A stretch of 64,000 nt of DNA from the NCBI RefSeq assembly GCF_001641265.1, contig NW_020167529.1:1079001-1143000 (forward strand). Reading direction: 5' to 3'. The position numbers and the translations under genes are program-made. A model generated the notes under the pieces. That model did no database searches. It saw nothing but the letters and a program-made list of their open reading frames with translations, and had not been told where the DNA came from. Source of the DNA: Pseudogymnoascus destructans (taxonomy: Eukaryota > Ascomycota > Leotiomycetes > Thelebolales > Thelebolaceae). This document shows positions 31,801-42,640 of this stretch, piece by piece (position 1 is the stretch's first letter; every line of letters begins with the position of its first letter).

Positions 31801-33279
31801 ATGGCAGACCTCGGATTACAGGGTCGCAAGACCTTCAAGGTCTTCAACCAAGACTTCATTGTCGATGAGAGATACGTCGTGACGAAGGAACTTGGCCAGG
31901 GAGCTTATGGTATTGTATGGTCCGTACATCACTGCATTTTGTCAACTCGGCGGCTGGTACAGATGGATGCTGACATGTGCTCAACAGCGCCGCGACGAAC
32001 CAACAAACAAACGAAGGCGTTGCGATCAAGAAGGTCACGAATGTTTTCAGCAAAAAGATCTTGGCAAAGCGCGCACTGCGAGAGATTAAGCTGCTCCAGC
32101 ATTTCAGAGGGCATCGCAACGTACATATACACTACCATCTACTAGAGAGCCCTGCTGACGAGGACAGATAACATGCCTTTATGACATGGATATTCCGCGA
32201 CCCGATAACTTCAACGAAACGTACTTATACGAAGGTCAGCGAATAAAACCAAAAGCAAACTTTCCTACATACTGACGTTGGCATATAGAGTTAATGGAAT
32301 GCGATCTCGCGGCCATTATCCGGTCCGGGCAACCCCTCACCGACGCCCACTTCCAGTCCTTTATCTACCAGATTCTGTGCGGACTGAAATATATCCACTC
32401 GGCCAATGTCCTTCACCGTGACTTGAAGCCTGGAAACTTGCTCGTCAATGCCGATTGCGAGCTGAAGATTTGCGATTTCGGCCTCGCGAGAGGTTTCTCC
32501 GTCGACCCTGAGGAGAACGCTGGGTACATGACGGAATACGTAGCTACGAGATGGTACCGTGCCCCAGAGATTATGCTCTCGTTCCAGAGCTACACCAAAG
32601 CCAGTATGTGTAAATACCACCCGTCTCATATTACCACCGCTAACCCCTCCTAGTTGATGTATGGTCCGTAGGCTGCATTCTCGCCGAGCTCCTCGGCGGC
32701 CGCCCCTTCTTCAAGGGCCGCGACTACGTCGACCAGCTCAACCAAATCCTCCACATCCTCGGGACCCCCAACGAGGAAACCCTCTCCCGCATCGGCTCCC
32801 CCCGCGCCCAGGAGTACGTGCGCAACCTCCCCTACATGGCCAAGCGCCAGTTCTCGCACCTCTTTCCCAACGCCAACCCCGACGCGCTGGACCTGCTCAA
32901 CCACATGCTCGCCTTCGACCCCTCGTCGCGCATCTCCGTCGAGACGGCCCTGGAGCACCCGTACCTGCACATCTGGCACGACGCGTCCGACGAGCCTGGG
33001 TGCCCGATGACGTTCAACTTCGATTTTGAGGTCGTGGAGGATGTGGGAGAGCTGCGAAAGTTGATCCTTGATGAGGTCGCTATGTTCCGTGCTCAGGTGC
33101 GTGTGCAGCCTACGACGCAGCATGGTGGCGGGTCGGCGCAGGCGGGGCAGGTCCCGATGCCGCAGCAGGGTGGCGCGTGGGGTGCTGAGGACCCGAGGCC
33201 GCAGGAGGCAGGGTATGGGGGGCAGCAGGCGGGGTTGGAGCAGGAGTTGCAGTATGGGCTTGATGCTATGCATGGGTAG
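31801..33279 (+). CDS. SLT2: Slt2/Mpk1-type MAP kinase (cell wall integrity)
   Basis: Terminal MAPK of the cell-wall-integrity cascade. Exons are 31801-31919, 31988-32120, 32168-32234, 32289-32603 and 32654-33279 (419 aa); all four introns are GT..AG. The start MADLGLQGRKTFKVFNQDF is the usual Slt2 N-terminus. Kinase motifs are GQGAYGIV (P-loop), GVAIKKVTNVF (VAIK lysine), VLHRDLKPGNLLVN (HRD), ICDFGLARGF (DFG), the activation loop T-E-Y at residues 188-190 (GYMTEYVATRWYRAPE) and VEDVGELRKLILDEV. The common-docking region and a Gln/Gly-rich tail (QHGGGSAQAGQVPMPQQ) follow. It is complete with no lesions. The long leader suggests translational control, which is inference. Confidence 0.96.
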
Positions 33280-34434
33280 ATTCGAGGAGTACCATCTAGG
33301 GGGTTATGGATGTAGTTTTGTCTTTAGACGAGCTTTACGAGTTGAGAAGGGTTGGATGTTGTGAGGGAGGGAGGGGGATTCGATTTGTTTAATTCTCCTA
33401 ATAAATGCAGAGCGTGCGAGAGATTTGCTTTATTTATTTGGAAATAAAAATCTAAGAAAGCGAGATAAGCGGAGTTAGAAAGTTGGAAAGAACAAGAGAG
33501 TTAGTTATCACACGAGTAGGAAAGGAGACGGACAGAACCATGACAAAAAGATTGTATTTTCCTTAACTATTTTCCAACCCATTTTGAAAGATTCTTGAAT
33601 TCCACATATCCTTCTCCAAGAAAATCAAAAAGATAATCACCCCGCCTCAAGCAAGGAGGCAGCTCAGCTTTACTAACGTCATGTTATTTGGGAGAACCTG
33701 CTGAGATGGAGAGATTGTAGCGGTCCAACAACAGCCGAATGACGGCCAGATTCACGTCGGGGCCGTTGGGCCTTTGTGTCACGCTGTGTGCGTGTTGGAA
33801 CCTGTGCGTGTGAGGTTAGTGTTGGAGACACCGCGTCACAGGATCCGAACCAGGAGGGGGGACACGAAGGGCGCGGGATGGGTGCGGAGGTGTTTGGTGC
33901 GAGGGGCGGGACGGAGGTTGTGAGAGGGTTGGGCTGGGAGGGAGGGGGTTTGATTTGTTGGATTGGGGAGGTTGTGGCTCGTAGGTTATGGCGGTTATGG
34001 CGGTTATGGCTCATGAGGAGTACAGAGAAGTGTGTTGGGGGTGAGATCGACGGAGGGACCGAGGGGTGGGTGTGATAGCGGTAACTGGAACGAGCCTGGA
34101 TGATGAAGTGCTGCGAGGGGGTGGAGGGGTGAATTTACGACTTCAGTTTATTCAGATAGGATAGTGGTGGGTTTGGTGGATTTTCCTCTGGTATTACTAT
34201 GTGGCTATTGATATAAGACTTTGATACCAACAAATGAAGGCGCGAGGATGGCTTCAAAGGAAGTCCTGATCCAGGTGAAAGAGTAATAATATATACATCC
34301 AAATCCCCAAGGCATGGAGAGATAAATGCACTCCCGTTCCGTACGTTTCAAGCCGCCCATAGACCTCTCTTAAAATATAAATATATAAGTTAAACATATT
34401 TTGTCGTGATGATGTCCTTCATATCTCCATGTGT
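33280..34434. other. Intergenic, convergent 3' regions
   Basis: Lies between the 3' ends of the MAP kinase and DUF3455 genes. It contains a G/T-rich stretch (33900-34080, with ggttatggc repeats). No supported gene. Confidence 0.45.
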
Positions 34435-35133
34435 CTAGCCATAAAACCAATACATGGCGGCATATTGAACAGAAATAGCAGGCTTGCCAGAGCAAGAAGC
34501 AGGTGCATTGCCACCAGCAGTGTAGACACGGTAAACCCCCTTGAGCCCAGAGCTCCCCCCAGCATCATCAAGCTTCAACCACGGAACCGCCCCAGTGCCA
34601 GCAGGGCCTTTATCCGCATTTGCAGGAGCAGGGACCTTACCCGCAACCTTGCCGAGCAATTTCTTGCCCATGGCAGAGAGATCAAAGGTCGGGACACCAG
34701 CGGAATTGAAGTAGTGCTTTCCAATAACCGGGGCCGGGATTCCCATGGGCATACGGCTGTTCAGAAGCTGCTGGACACCAGGGATAGTCAAGTAGGCTGC
34801 TGCTGCTGGGAGGCCGGTGAAGTCAGGGGAGGTGGGTTTCAACATTGCAAGGGCGGTGATTTCGAAGATGTCTGCGATGGCGCCTACGGCAGTTGGGGTG
34901 CCGGAGCCGCCTGAGCAGGTGTAGTTCTGGACGCCGCGGCCGAGGGTGACGGATTTGAGATGGAGACCAGCGTCAGGGGGTGGGAGCTGAGTACCGCTTC
35001 CGGTGGTGGGGAGGCTTGTTGGAGTGTCCCGTACAACTAATTTTCCCATAGGCATCGGAGAGGCAGCGGAGAGTTGAGAGGAAGCGAGAAGAGTTATGGC
35101 GGCATAAGAGAGGAGGCTGGTGATTGAAGGCAT
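34435..35133 (-). CDS. Secreted DUF3455 protein
   Basis: 232 aa with a signal peptide (MPSITSLLSYAAITLLASSQLSAAS). It has the DUF3455 family pattern: LPTTGSGTQLPPPDAGLHLKSVTLGRGVQNYTCS near the start, the GKHYFNSAGVPTFDL motif, and then VPWLKLDD, GVYRVYTAGGNAPASC and a C-terminal VQYAAMYWFYG. These proteins are common in ascomycetes, usually secreted and of unknown biochemical role. Some are loosely annotated malate-dehydrogenase-like, which the sequence does not support. Two cysteines (YTCSG, ASCSG) could pair. Single exon, intact. Confidence 0.9.
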   Translation of the reverse strand: MPSITSLLSYAAITLLASSQLSAASPMPMGKLVVRDTPTSLPTTGSGTQLPPPDAGLHLKSVTLGRGVQNYTCSGGSGTPTAVGAIADIFEITALAMLKPTSPDFTGLPAAAAYLTIPGVQQLLNSRMPMGIPAPVIGKHYFNSAGVPTFDLSAMGKKLLGKVAGKVPAPANADKGPAGTGAVPWLKLDDAGGSSGLKGVYRVYTAGGNAPASCSGKPAISVQYAAMYWFYG

Positions 35134-37128
35134 GATGGCTGTTTGAAAGTGATTTGAAGACTGAAACTAGTCGAGAGAGAGTCGTGTTCAACAGAAAAAA
35201 AGAGGCTTCAAGATAATTGAAGAGAGAGAACTGGAAGCTGAAGGAGAAGCTGGTGGGCTGAGAAGGGTGCTTCCCATGATCTTCTTATAATAAAATAACA
35301 GATCTTGAACTGGATCCAATCTTGCCTCCAACATTCGTGATCCGCGGGTGCTACTAAACATCGACTGTTCTACCATATGTAGGTCCGGAGAGAGTGGACC
35401 TTTCCCCAATATAAACTGCATGCAAGGTGTACGTACGGAACCATGGATCTTCCTGCACTACCCTGTCCATCGGAGATGACCAGTGCAGCGAATAGATCAT
35501 CCGACGCTTGCTCTCTCTACTATGGACTAGGGTTCCAGCGATAACTGTGCACTTTACCCGCCAGGCCGCAGGGTCGCGTGGATGGGTCCAAAGCCCGGTT
35601 CAGGCCCCGGCCTCGAAGAAGGTCAATACTCTTATCGTGTATAGTCTGGATTGCCTCTTTCTTGTAAGCTCCGCGGGGCTCAATATTGATTGATTACAGT
35701 GCCGCGAATAGAGGAAATGCCGCATTCGTGCACTGGACGCTCTGTTGGGCCGTCTGTTCTAATTTTGTTAGCCGCCAGAGGCGTAAACGATGCCACTCGC
35801 TCTACTGAGACTGCCCCTGTGGAACAATTATTCTGACAACTCATCCGGAGCGGAAGGCTTTCCCGACGGAATAGCTCAACCCTCCATTCTCATACTAAAG
35901 TATGCAAGGGGTGTAGCATCTCGACTTTTGGTTGCTACCGTACGTGGTACTGGGATAGCATACCCATGCCAACCTCCTCCTACATGGCATGTTCTTGCCC
36001 AAAGCCGTACTGTCACGAACGCCCCGCCATTGTTACTCGGCGATATTCCGGCTGACAGCGACGATCACTGCAAGGAAGCAGCTAGGATTCATGATGCATG
36101 CTGGGTAGTACCCACATAACAGGCAGGAAGGCGACTCCGCTTCGCTTTGGCCTCGATATTAGACAGGCGGGGAGGGCAAAAAAACACCAACAGCCATCGT
36201 GAGTCTGTGCCGCGCTCCGTTACACGGTACGGCGGCCCCTGCGTGTGTCACTTCATAAAAGAGCCGAGCATTTATCGGTCTCGCGATATGTAAGGCCGAA
36301 CCAAGAGGAGAAGACTAGACTGCGTACGTACTCCATTGTTAGAAGCCTCGAGAATGGATGCAATGGGCCAATGGGTTCGATTTTTGTAAGGCGCCGGCAA
36401 ACGATTTATCAAAGTACTCGAGTACTCATGCCCGGCAAGTTTTGAGGCAAGACTGTGCTCAGGAGCCAATGGGAGACTGGTTAAAGGTCCTATTATGAGT
36501 CTTGGAGTACAGCAAGCAACTGCACATGAAAATGAGGCTGGCCGGTCACTATAGGCCATAAGTATCCCAATGGAAGCTACTATACGAGCGTACGACACAG
36601 AATATTGAAGGATGATTGTGGCACCAACAGCCTCTTGAGTTGTTAGTAGCACAGTATCTCCTCATTCTCAGCTATGCAAGGTCTGTACATTCCTTTCAGA
36701 GACAACGTCGGTTGCGTTCGCACGCGGATTAAGAAAGGGGCGATCCATGTAACGGCGTTGGAGTCGGATCTTTCCTAGTTGTTATGTCGTGGTTTAGCTG
36801 TTCTGTTTGGGGATTGGATACTATGCCATTCCTTCCCGTACTGAGATAATCCACTTAGTTGCAACATTTCATTTTCGCTTTTTAGTGCCCTCCATCAAAT
36901 CAAATGATCGACTGCGCAACTGCCTCGAGGTCCTTCGTTCTTCTGCTAACGTTTCCTGCCTCGACTTCTGGAAATTAACGACCACGAAAGTTGGCTTCCG
37001 TGCTGCTAACCTAGCCCCAATTAACATGATGCTACAAGTGGCGATAGTATAGCGTCTGTCACAGCCCAAATGGGGTAAAGCCGTTCGTGGGTAGGCACAT
37101 GTGTTTTGTCAGCCTCGCCTTCTGTTGC
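35134..37128. other. 2-kb gene-poor region
   Basis: No supported coding gene on either strand. The open stretches are short and show no domains. The region is bounded on the right by a solo LTR. Another TGTCACGAAC, the same beginning as that LTR, occurs at about 36010 without a matching end. Confidence 0.5.
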
Positions 37129-37343
37129 TGTCACGAACCGAATCACGTGCGGGCAATACTCACGTGCCCTTCAGTGCCAAGACGGAGGCATGTCGGTCCG
37201 GACAGGACACGTAGAACTATATAGTAGGAACGCGGACCTTCGGAGGAAGGTCAGCGTTCAGTCTTCGTATCAATAGACCAGGATTCTACGTATATTCCTT
37301 CCCGTGACTTCCCACTGCCCTACTCGCCAAGAAGTCCTTTACA
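37129..37343 (+). repeat. Solo LTR, 215 bp, with target duplication
   Basis: Starts TGTCACGAACCG and ends GTCCTTTACA. It is flanked on both sides by the 5-bp duplication GTTGC (37124-37128 and 37344-37348). It holds a TATA-like ctatatagta (near 37217) and a CACGTG-type E-box. It is unrelated to the 475-bp LTR. It represents an LTR element lost by LTR-LTR recombination. Confidence 0.88.
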
Positions 37344-37549
37344 GTTGCAAACACGGCCGTAGCTGGTAATCGGGTAATATCCCACAGCCGAGCCGAGTTC
37401 TCACTTTGGGTGCGTACGGCAACGCTTCATCGGAATAGGAGTAATTATAGTATAATATATAGGCAGTATTGGACAGTAGGAAATTGACTGAATTAAAGAG
37501 CTATCTACTGGGCCTACGTACTACTTATAGACCAGCTTCTGAAGCCAGC

Positions 37550-37700
37550 TCAGGCCTGAAGCTCAGTTGAGCCGAGCGATCTGCTTAGCTCAACGCCCGG
37601 CTTTGGCCAAGCTACGCCCGGCTTAACGCCCGGCTTTAGCCAAGCTACGCCCTGCTTCTGAGCTGGTGCCAATCTTGGCGCCCGGCTTTGCCTGGCGGCA
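37550..37700 (+). repeat. Short tandem repeat, 33-bp unit
   Basis: acgcccggctttggccaagct recurs after 33 bp as acgcccggctttagccaagct, with further partial copies (acgcccggctta, gcgcccggctttgcc). Non-coding, upstream of the squalene epoxidase gene. Confidence 0.7.
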
Positions 37701-37712
37701 GCCCGCCATCTT

Positions 37713-37738
37713 ACGTGATGTGATGGCTTACATCACGT
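37713..37738. promoter_or_regulatory. Palindromic site upstream of squalene epoxidase
   Basis: acgtgatgt and acatcacgt are perfect 9-bp inverted arms around 8 nt. The right arm overlaps a CACGTG E-box. It sits about 590 bp before the ATG. This fits a dimeric transcription-factor site, but no factor can be assigned. Confidence 0.45.
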
Positions 37739-38329
37739 GCCTGCAGCGGCACGATTAGGGGCCGGGATTACAACACCTTGTAACCCAACTGTGCTAGCTC
37801 GCGAGCTGTTCTAGACCGGGACAAGTTAGAATCTGGAGCTTGGTGTCCTTCCCACGCGTCGTTTGGCGTCCGCCGAATCGGGGAAGGTGCGTGCACGGGG
37901 CTAGCCGTCGCTTTCCCACGTTGTAAAACTCGCGCCCATCCCGCTGCTCGACTCTCTCCTTCCTTCTTCAATATTTTCCCCAACACTCCCTCGCTCGGTA
38001 GTTCCCATCTCGTCATGCGCCGTCGACCTTCCCACCGAGACCCGCTCAGAATACCCCCTAGTCGGCCTCGCCGCAGCTGAAAAACCTTGCTTCGCAACAA
38101 GTTTGAATCCAGAACCCTCTAGAACCTTTGCCTCCATCATTGGCTGTTTATGGCAACCTCCGATTCCAATCGTGTCTAGAAGCTCAAACCCGAGGATCGT
38201 GATAGTCGCAGACCTTTATTCACAATCATATAAAGGTAGTAAGCAAGCACTCTGCTTTTTCACAGCCGCGTCTAAGGTTTTGCCAACTAGAGCCGAAGCT
38301 TATTATTTATTCTACTTCGAACTCTCGCA

Positions 38330-39895
38330 ATGACTTTCGGTACTACCTCACAGAATCTCTACAACGCTCAAAGACGCTCCGAGCACCATGAGGCCGATGT
38401 CCTGGTGGTCGGCGCTGGAGTGTTTGGCTGCGCGATGGCTTATGCGTTAGCTAACCAAGGGAGGAGTGTTATTCTGCTGGAGCGGCAGATGAAAGAGCCG
38501 GACCGCATTGTCGGGGAGCTTCTCCAACCCGGTGGTGTGGAGGCGTTGAAGAAGCTTGGGCTAGAGAAATGCCTGGAAGGTATTGATGCCATTCCTTGCT
38601 ACGGCTACAACGTCCACTACCACGACGACGACGTCGTGATCCCGTACCCTGCCATCGAGCCTTCGGGTAAGGTCTTAGCGGCCACTCACAGAGGCCTTAC
38701 TGCCCAAGAGTACTTGCAGGCGGTTGGTAGGAACAATACAAATGGCCATGCAGATAAAGCTAGTGGAGCCGTGCACAAGTTCTCTCTCGACAAGCCCGAG
38801 GGCCGTAGTTTTCACCACGGACGGTTTATTATGCGGCTGCGACAATCCTGCGACAATCACCCAAACGTCACTATTTTCGAGACAGAAGTGACGAACACGA
38901 TCCGGTGCGAGCACACCTCTCAGATCCTCGGTGTGGAGACGAAGAGAGCGGACAAAACAAAGGATTACTTTTTTGGCCAGCTCACTGTCATCGCCGACGG
39001 GTACAATTCCAGGTTCCGCAAGCAGATCATCAACAAGACTCCCATTGTTAAGAGCAAGTTTTACGCCTTGACGCTTATCGACTGCCCCATGAAGCCTACG
39101 AATTTTGGCCACGTCATCATTGGCAAAGCTTTCCCCATTCTAATGTACCAGATTGGCAACCACGAGACGCGCGCGCTAATCGACGTGCCCGAGAACCTCC
39201 CGGAGGCATCCCCTCAGAACGGTGGCGTTCGTGGCTATATCAGAAACGTCGTGATTCCAACTCTTCCAGAAGGAACAAAGCGGGCATTTGAGTTGGCCCT
39301 GGCTAGTGGCCGTATCCCGAAGAGCATGCCAAACAGCTGGCTCCCACCGGTGCGCCAGAAGAACAACTTGGGCGTCGTCCTCCTCGGCGACGCTTACAAT
39401 ATGCGTCACCCACTAACAGGCGGCGGCATGACTGTAGCCTTCAATGATGTCGTCCTCCTCTCGAAATTACTCCATCCGGACAAGGTCGCTGACCTCGGCA
39501 ACACCGACGCCATTAACGCGGCCATGAGCAAGTTCCACTGGCAGCGCAAGTCGCTCACCAGTATTATTAACGTGCTTGCCATGGCGCTTTATATGCTCTT
39601 TGCAGCACAGGACCGCCAGCTTGCTGCTTTGCAGCGCGGCTGCTTCGTCTACTTCAAAAAGGGCGTTACTGATGAGCCCAGCGCCATGCTAGGCGGTATC
39701 CTCCACCGGCCCTCTGTGCTGGCATACCACTTCTTTGCCGTAGCTTTCCTATCTATCAGGATCAACACCGTCGACCTTTGCGGGGGGGGCATCTCCGGCA
39801 TTTGCAAGGTACCCCGAGCCGTTCTCGACGCTGTGCTGATCCTCTGGAAGGCGTCTGTTGTCTTTCTGCCCGTCATGTGGCAGGAACTGCAGTAA
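38330..39895 (+). CDS. ERG1: Squalene monooxygenase (squalene epoxidase)
   Basis: FAD- and NADPH-dependent ER enzyme that converts squalene to 2,3-oxidosqualene, the committed step to ergosterol. Intact 521-aa ORF without introns. The FAD dinucleotide fold is VLVVGAGVFGCAMAYALANQ (about 26-45), followed by ILLERQ..PDRIVGELLQPGG. The second FAD motif is LGVVLLGDAYNMRHPLTGGG, and the family segments NSWLPPVRQ and MTVAFNDVVLLSKLL are present. Hydrophobic C-terminal segments (AYHFFAVAFLSIRINTV and the last 20 residues) anchor it to the membrane. Length is usual for fungi. It stands alone between repeats, with no other sterol or terpene gene in the window. Whether it is the only copy or a paralogue cannot be told. 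Confidence 0.96.
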   Translation: MTFGTTSQNLYNAQRRSEHHEADVLVVGAGVFGCAMAYALANQGRSVILLERQMKEPDRIVGELLQPGGVEALKKLGLEKCLEGIDAIPCYGYNVHYHDDDVVIPYPAIEPSGKVLAATHRGLTAQEYLQAVGRNNTNGHADKASGAVHKFSLDKPEGRSFHHGRFIMRLRQSCDNHPNVTIFETEVTNTIRCEHTSQILGVETKRADKTKDYFFGQLTVIADGYNSRFRKQIINKTPIVKSKFYALTLIDCPMKPTNFGHVIIGKAFPILMYQIGNHETRALIDVPENLPEASPQNGGVRGYIRNVVIPTLPEGTKRAFELALASGRIPKSMPNSWLPPVRQKNNLGVVLLGDAYNMRHPLTGGGMTVAFNDVVLLSKLLHPDKVADLGNTDAINAAMSKFHWQRKSLTSIINVLAMALYMLFAAQDRQLAALQRGCFVYFKKGVTDEPSAMLGGILHRPSVLAYHFFAVAFLSIRINTVDLCGGGISGICKVPRAVLDAVLILWKASVVFLPVMWQELQ

Positions 39896-40640
39896 TCACT
39901 GGACTCGAAATGAGCAACAGCTTACTGTGCTACAATTCGCATTAGTGACTCGAGAACGACATAGAAAATCATTCGCTGCATTGGATATAAGTTCTACTGC
40001 TTAGTCAGAACGACTTACCAACGAAAAGCGGCGGTCAACTAGAGTGCAGTGAGCCCGAGAGCGAGTAGCGTTCTATACTCGAGGGTAGTTCTATGACCTT
40101 ACCAAGTTACCTTACCGGCGCGCCACGTATTCGTGGAGGGGTCCGAGGACGGTCTGGGGATCACCAGCCATTTTGGCCGGTCATCCCACGGTCAGTTGGC
40201 CCGTGCACCGGTCCGAAGACCATCCAAAATCCTGGATCAGGCTTCAACCCATACGGTTGAAGCTTTAGAACAGTAGATAGGAAATTGACAGTAGTATGAC
40301 AGTAAAATTTGCTTACCGTTTGTGATCCTGGGGCCGTTAATGTGATATTGCCGTCGCCGGCCACACTATCATCATGAGTCCATGACGGCGACCGCCAATA
40401 CTGACTGGAAGCACTCACTCCTCAGTCCTGACCTGTCGGCGTGGAGTGAGGACAGTACTATCACCGTCCTCAGGGTGAGACCAAGGGCGGGCGTTTCTGG
40501 TTTCCTCGAATGGAACCCATCGCGGCCGTGGGTGAGGCAATGGGCGGTCCTGGGACCAGGAGTTGGAGCGGCGGCAAGGAAGCCGCAAGAGTTGAAAAGC
40601 ACGCCAGCCAAGCAAGAAAGGCAAAGAGGAACTGAAGAAT
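39896..40640. other. Intergenic downstream of ERG1
   Basis: No supported gene. It includes a GC-rich tract with short inverted pieces (tcctggatcaggcttcaacc, ggttgaagc) near 40230-40260. Confidence 0.4.
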
Positions 40641-40900
40641 AGCAGACGAAACAGCGAAGGAAATGACAGAGGCAAATGGTGATGGAAACGACAGAGGGAA
40701 CGGTGGTGAATCGGTGGTCGAAAACGGCAAGGAGACCGGCGAAGGAGACTGGATGAGGAGACCGGATGGGGAGACCAGTGAAGGAGACTGGCAAAGGAAA
40801 CGGCGAAGGAAAACGGTGAAGGAAAACGGTGAAGGAAAACGGTGAAGGAAAATGGTGAAGAAGACCGGGAGAGGAAAGCGAGCGAGGAAATTGAAAAATG
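40641..40900 (+). repeat. Purine-rich repeat tract with 13-bp tandem units
   Basis: 260 bp of strongly purine-biased plus strand built of degenerate gaaggaga/ggaaacgg blocks. From 40805 to 40856 there are four units of gaaggaaaacggt (13 bp). The period excludes coding. The long minus-strand open frames here are phenylalanine/serine-rich mirror images and are not genes. Confidence 0.75.
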
Positions 40901-41575
40901 AGGCCAAGATTCCAAGGGCAGATAGCTTGATAGACACACAGCTATCTGTCATTGGAATCTGTAGAGCTCTTGGGGCCCAGGAAGCCTTCCTTCAGCAGCA
41001 GGATAGATCGGCGTGGGCTAGAGCACCAAGAGTATGATCATTTTGATCACGGCAGCGACGCAAGCTGCAGAGGAACACAGAAGAGAGGCGGCAGGCACAG
41101 GAAAGCAGGTGTTAAATCAGGCATGGGAATCAAGCTTCATTGCGTATTATTTCTATCATATAGCCAGTATTCATGCCAGATCCAGCTTCAAACAATGCCA
41201 TTGTGATCCGTAGCCACTCTTATTCCGACAGCAAACATGCCTCAACCCAAGATATCCTGCTAGAATGCCCAGCCCAGAACAGCAAAGTCCAAAAATGTTC
41301 CATCGAGGAGGTCAGCAACATAATGCCAACTTCCCAGCCCAAGCCACAAGCCCAACAGCAGCGCACAAGAGAATGCCCCCCAAAGCAAGTGTAAATTAAC
41401 CGCAAGAAGAGGCGGCAAACATCTCACTCTATCGCCCGAGCACTACGCCCAGGGACTAGAGTTTCTTTGCGGCACTTTGGCGGCGGCGGAGAAGCCCTAC
41501 TCAAGATATATTCTTGTCCTTGAATAAGGGCATGTTTCTTCGAGATAGGTTTTGGCGCCTTCTCTGTCAAGTCAA

Positions 41576-41624
41576 CCTTACGCAAGAAACCTCTGTGTCT
41601 TCTATCGTTTAGAAGTCAGCGGTA
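41576..41624 (+). repeat. LTR tail of the 475-bp gypsy family
   Basis: cttacgcaagaaacctctgtg.. through tagaagtcagcg matches the last ~48 bp of the intact LTRs, with two small differences (aga missing a base pair, and the terminal TTACA lost). It sits just upstream of a broken ORF. Confidence 0.85.
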
Positions 41625-42514
41625 GCCATGGCCGCTCTCCATCTCTCTCTCCTGTTCCAGACTTCGGAGATTTACCTCGAAACCCAAGCCCTGATGCTCA
41701 ACATCACATGGTCGGGTCCCGAACGGACCGGCCACCTAGTGCGCTAGAACCTGCAGAAGATGACATGGGCCTTTTTGTCCCAGAAGCAGGTCCAAGCCAA
41801 CCCCAGGCGGAAGGAATGGGTGATGGTAGTCAGCCAGAGCAGCCTACAAACAGCTTGACGCCGGCCGAGCATGAAAGGTGGAGGCGGAAGCTTCTGGAAC
41901 ATAAAAAGCAAAGGGAAGCATGACAGGAAATAGAGCGGCTGGAGAAGGAGCAGCTGGAGAGGGAGAGGCTGGAGAGGGAGAGACTGGAGAAGGAGAGGCT
42001 GGAGAGGGAGAGGTTGGAGAGAGAGCGACTGGGGAGAGAGAGGCTGGAGAAGGAGAGGCTGGAGAGGGAGAGGCTGGAGAGGGAGAGGCTGGAGAGGGAG
42101 AGGTTGGAGAGAGAGCGACTGGAGAGAGAGATAGACATCAACCTTATCAGATGGGAGGACGGTACTTGGAAATACCTAGCACCACTCGCAGTCGATCCAG
42201 AGAATCCGTCCAACATCGAACGGTTGGTCAACGATTACATGATGGAAGGAATCAGGGCTTTCAACACATATCTGCGAATGATGAGCCCCGCGGAATGCTT
42301 TCAGGTAGTCATCAATAATAGGACACACACAATCCTCCTAATCACAGAAGATGAGCTTGCTATTGATGATAGGATGCATGAATCTGCAGCGAATCTCCAT
42401 GCGGAGGCAACCAAGAGAGTCATTGGTTTGAAACGCAAGGCCACCGAAGATCTGTCTCACACTTACCACGCACGGAAGATGGTTGTCTGCACCGATGGGA
42501 ATGAGCTACCGTGA
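41625..42514 (+). pseudogene. Coiled-coil protein ORF interrupted by a stop
   Basis: Open in one frame except for a TGA at 41921-41923. The upstream part is Pro/Glu-rich (SALEPAEDDMGLFVPEAGPS, first ATG at 41708). Across the stop lies a charged helix made of RLERE pentads. Then a folded-looking end follows: DINLIRWEDGTWKYLAPLAV, NIERLVNDYMMEGIRAFNTY and a basic C-terminus. CGA (Arg) to TGA would fit the KKQRE.. context. I recognise no family. The adjacent LTR tail suggests a retroelement interior or a captured gene. It may be dead, or the helix part may be made from ATG 42014. Confidence 0.5.
41936..42130 (+). repeat. 15-bp coding minisatellite
   Basis: About thirteen copies of ggagagggagaggct-type units encode RLERE pentads, forming a predicted single long charged alpha-helix. 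Units differ by point changes, so copy number is expected to vary among strains. Confidence 0.85.
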
Positions 42515-42640
42515 AATGCCAGGTACTGTAGAGTCTTCTGCACCTTTGGGAATGAGCTACCATCATGTTATTTGTACTGTCGTTTTGTTGGTAGTGTAGT
42601 GTCTTCTGCGCCTTTGGGAATGAGCTACCGTTTGGCAGGT
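42493..42640 (+). repeat. Three spaced copies of a 20-bp motif
   Basis: tgggaatgagctacc preceded by tctgc(a/g)cc(t/g)(t/a)t appears three times (near 42495, 42545 and 42610) with unequal spacing. It starts inside the 3' end of the broken coiled-coil ORF and continues into non-coding DNA, so it seems to derive from local duplication of the gene end. Confidence 0.65.

Noticed and set aside
36010..36030. Second TGTCACGAAC, like the start of the 215-bp LTR
   Set aside because: No matching LTR body or end and no target duplication found; a 10-bp match is weak.
40372..40952. Long minus-strand ORFs rich in Phe/Ser/Pro
   Set aside because: Mirror of the purine-rich tandem repeat tract; the 13-bp period makes them artefacts.
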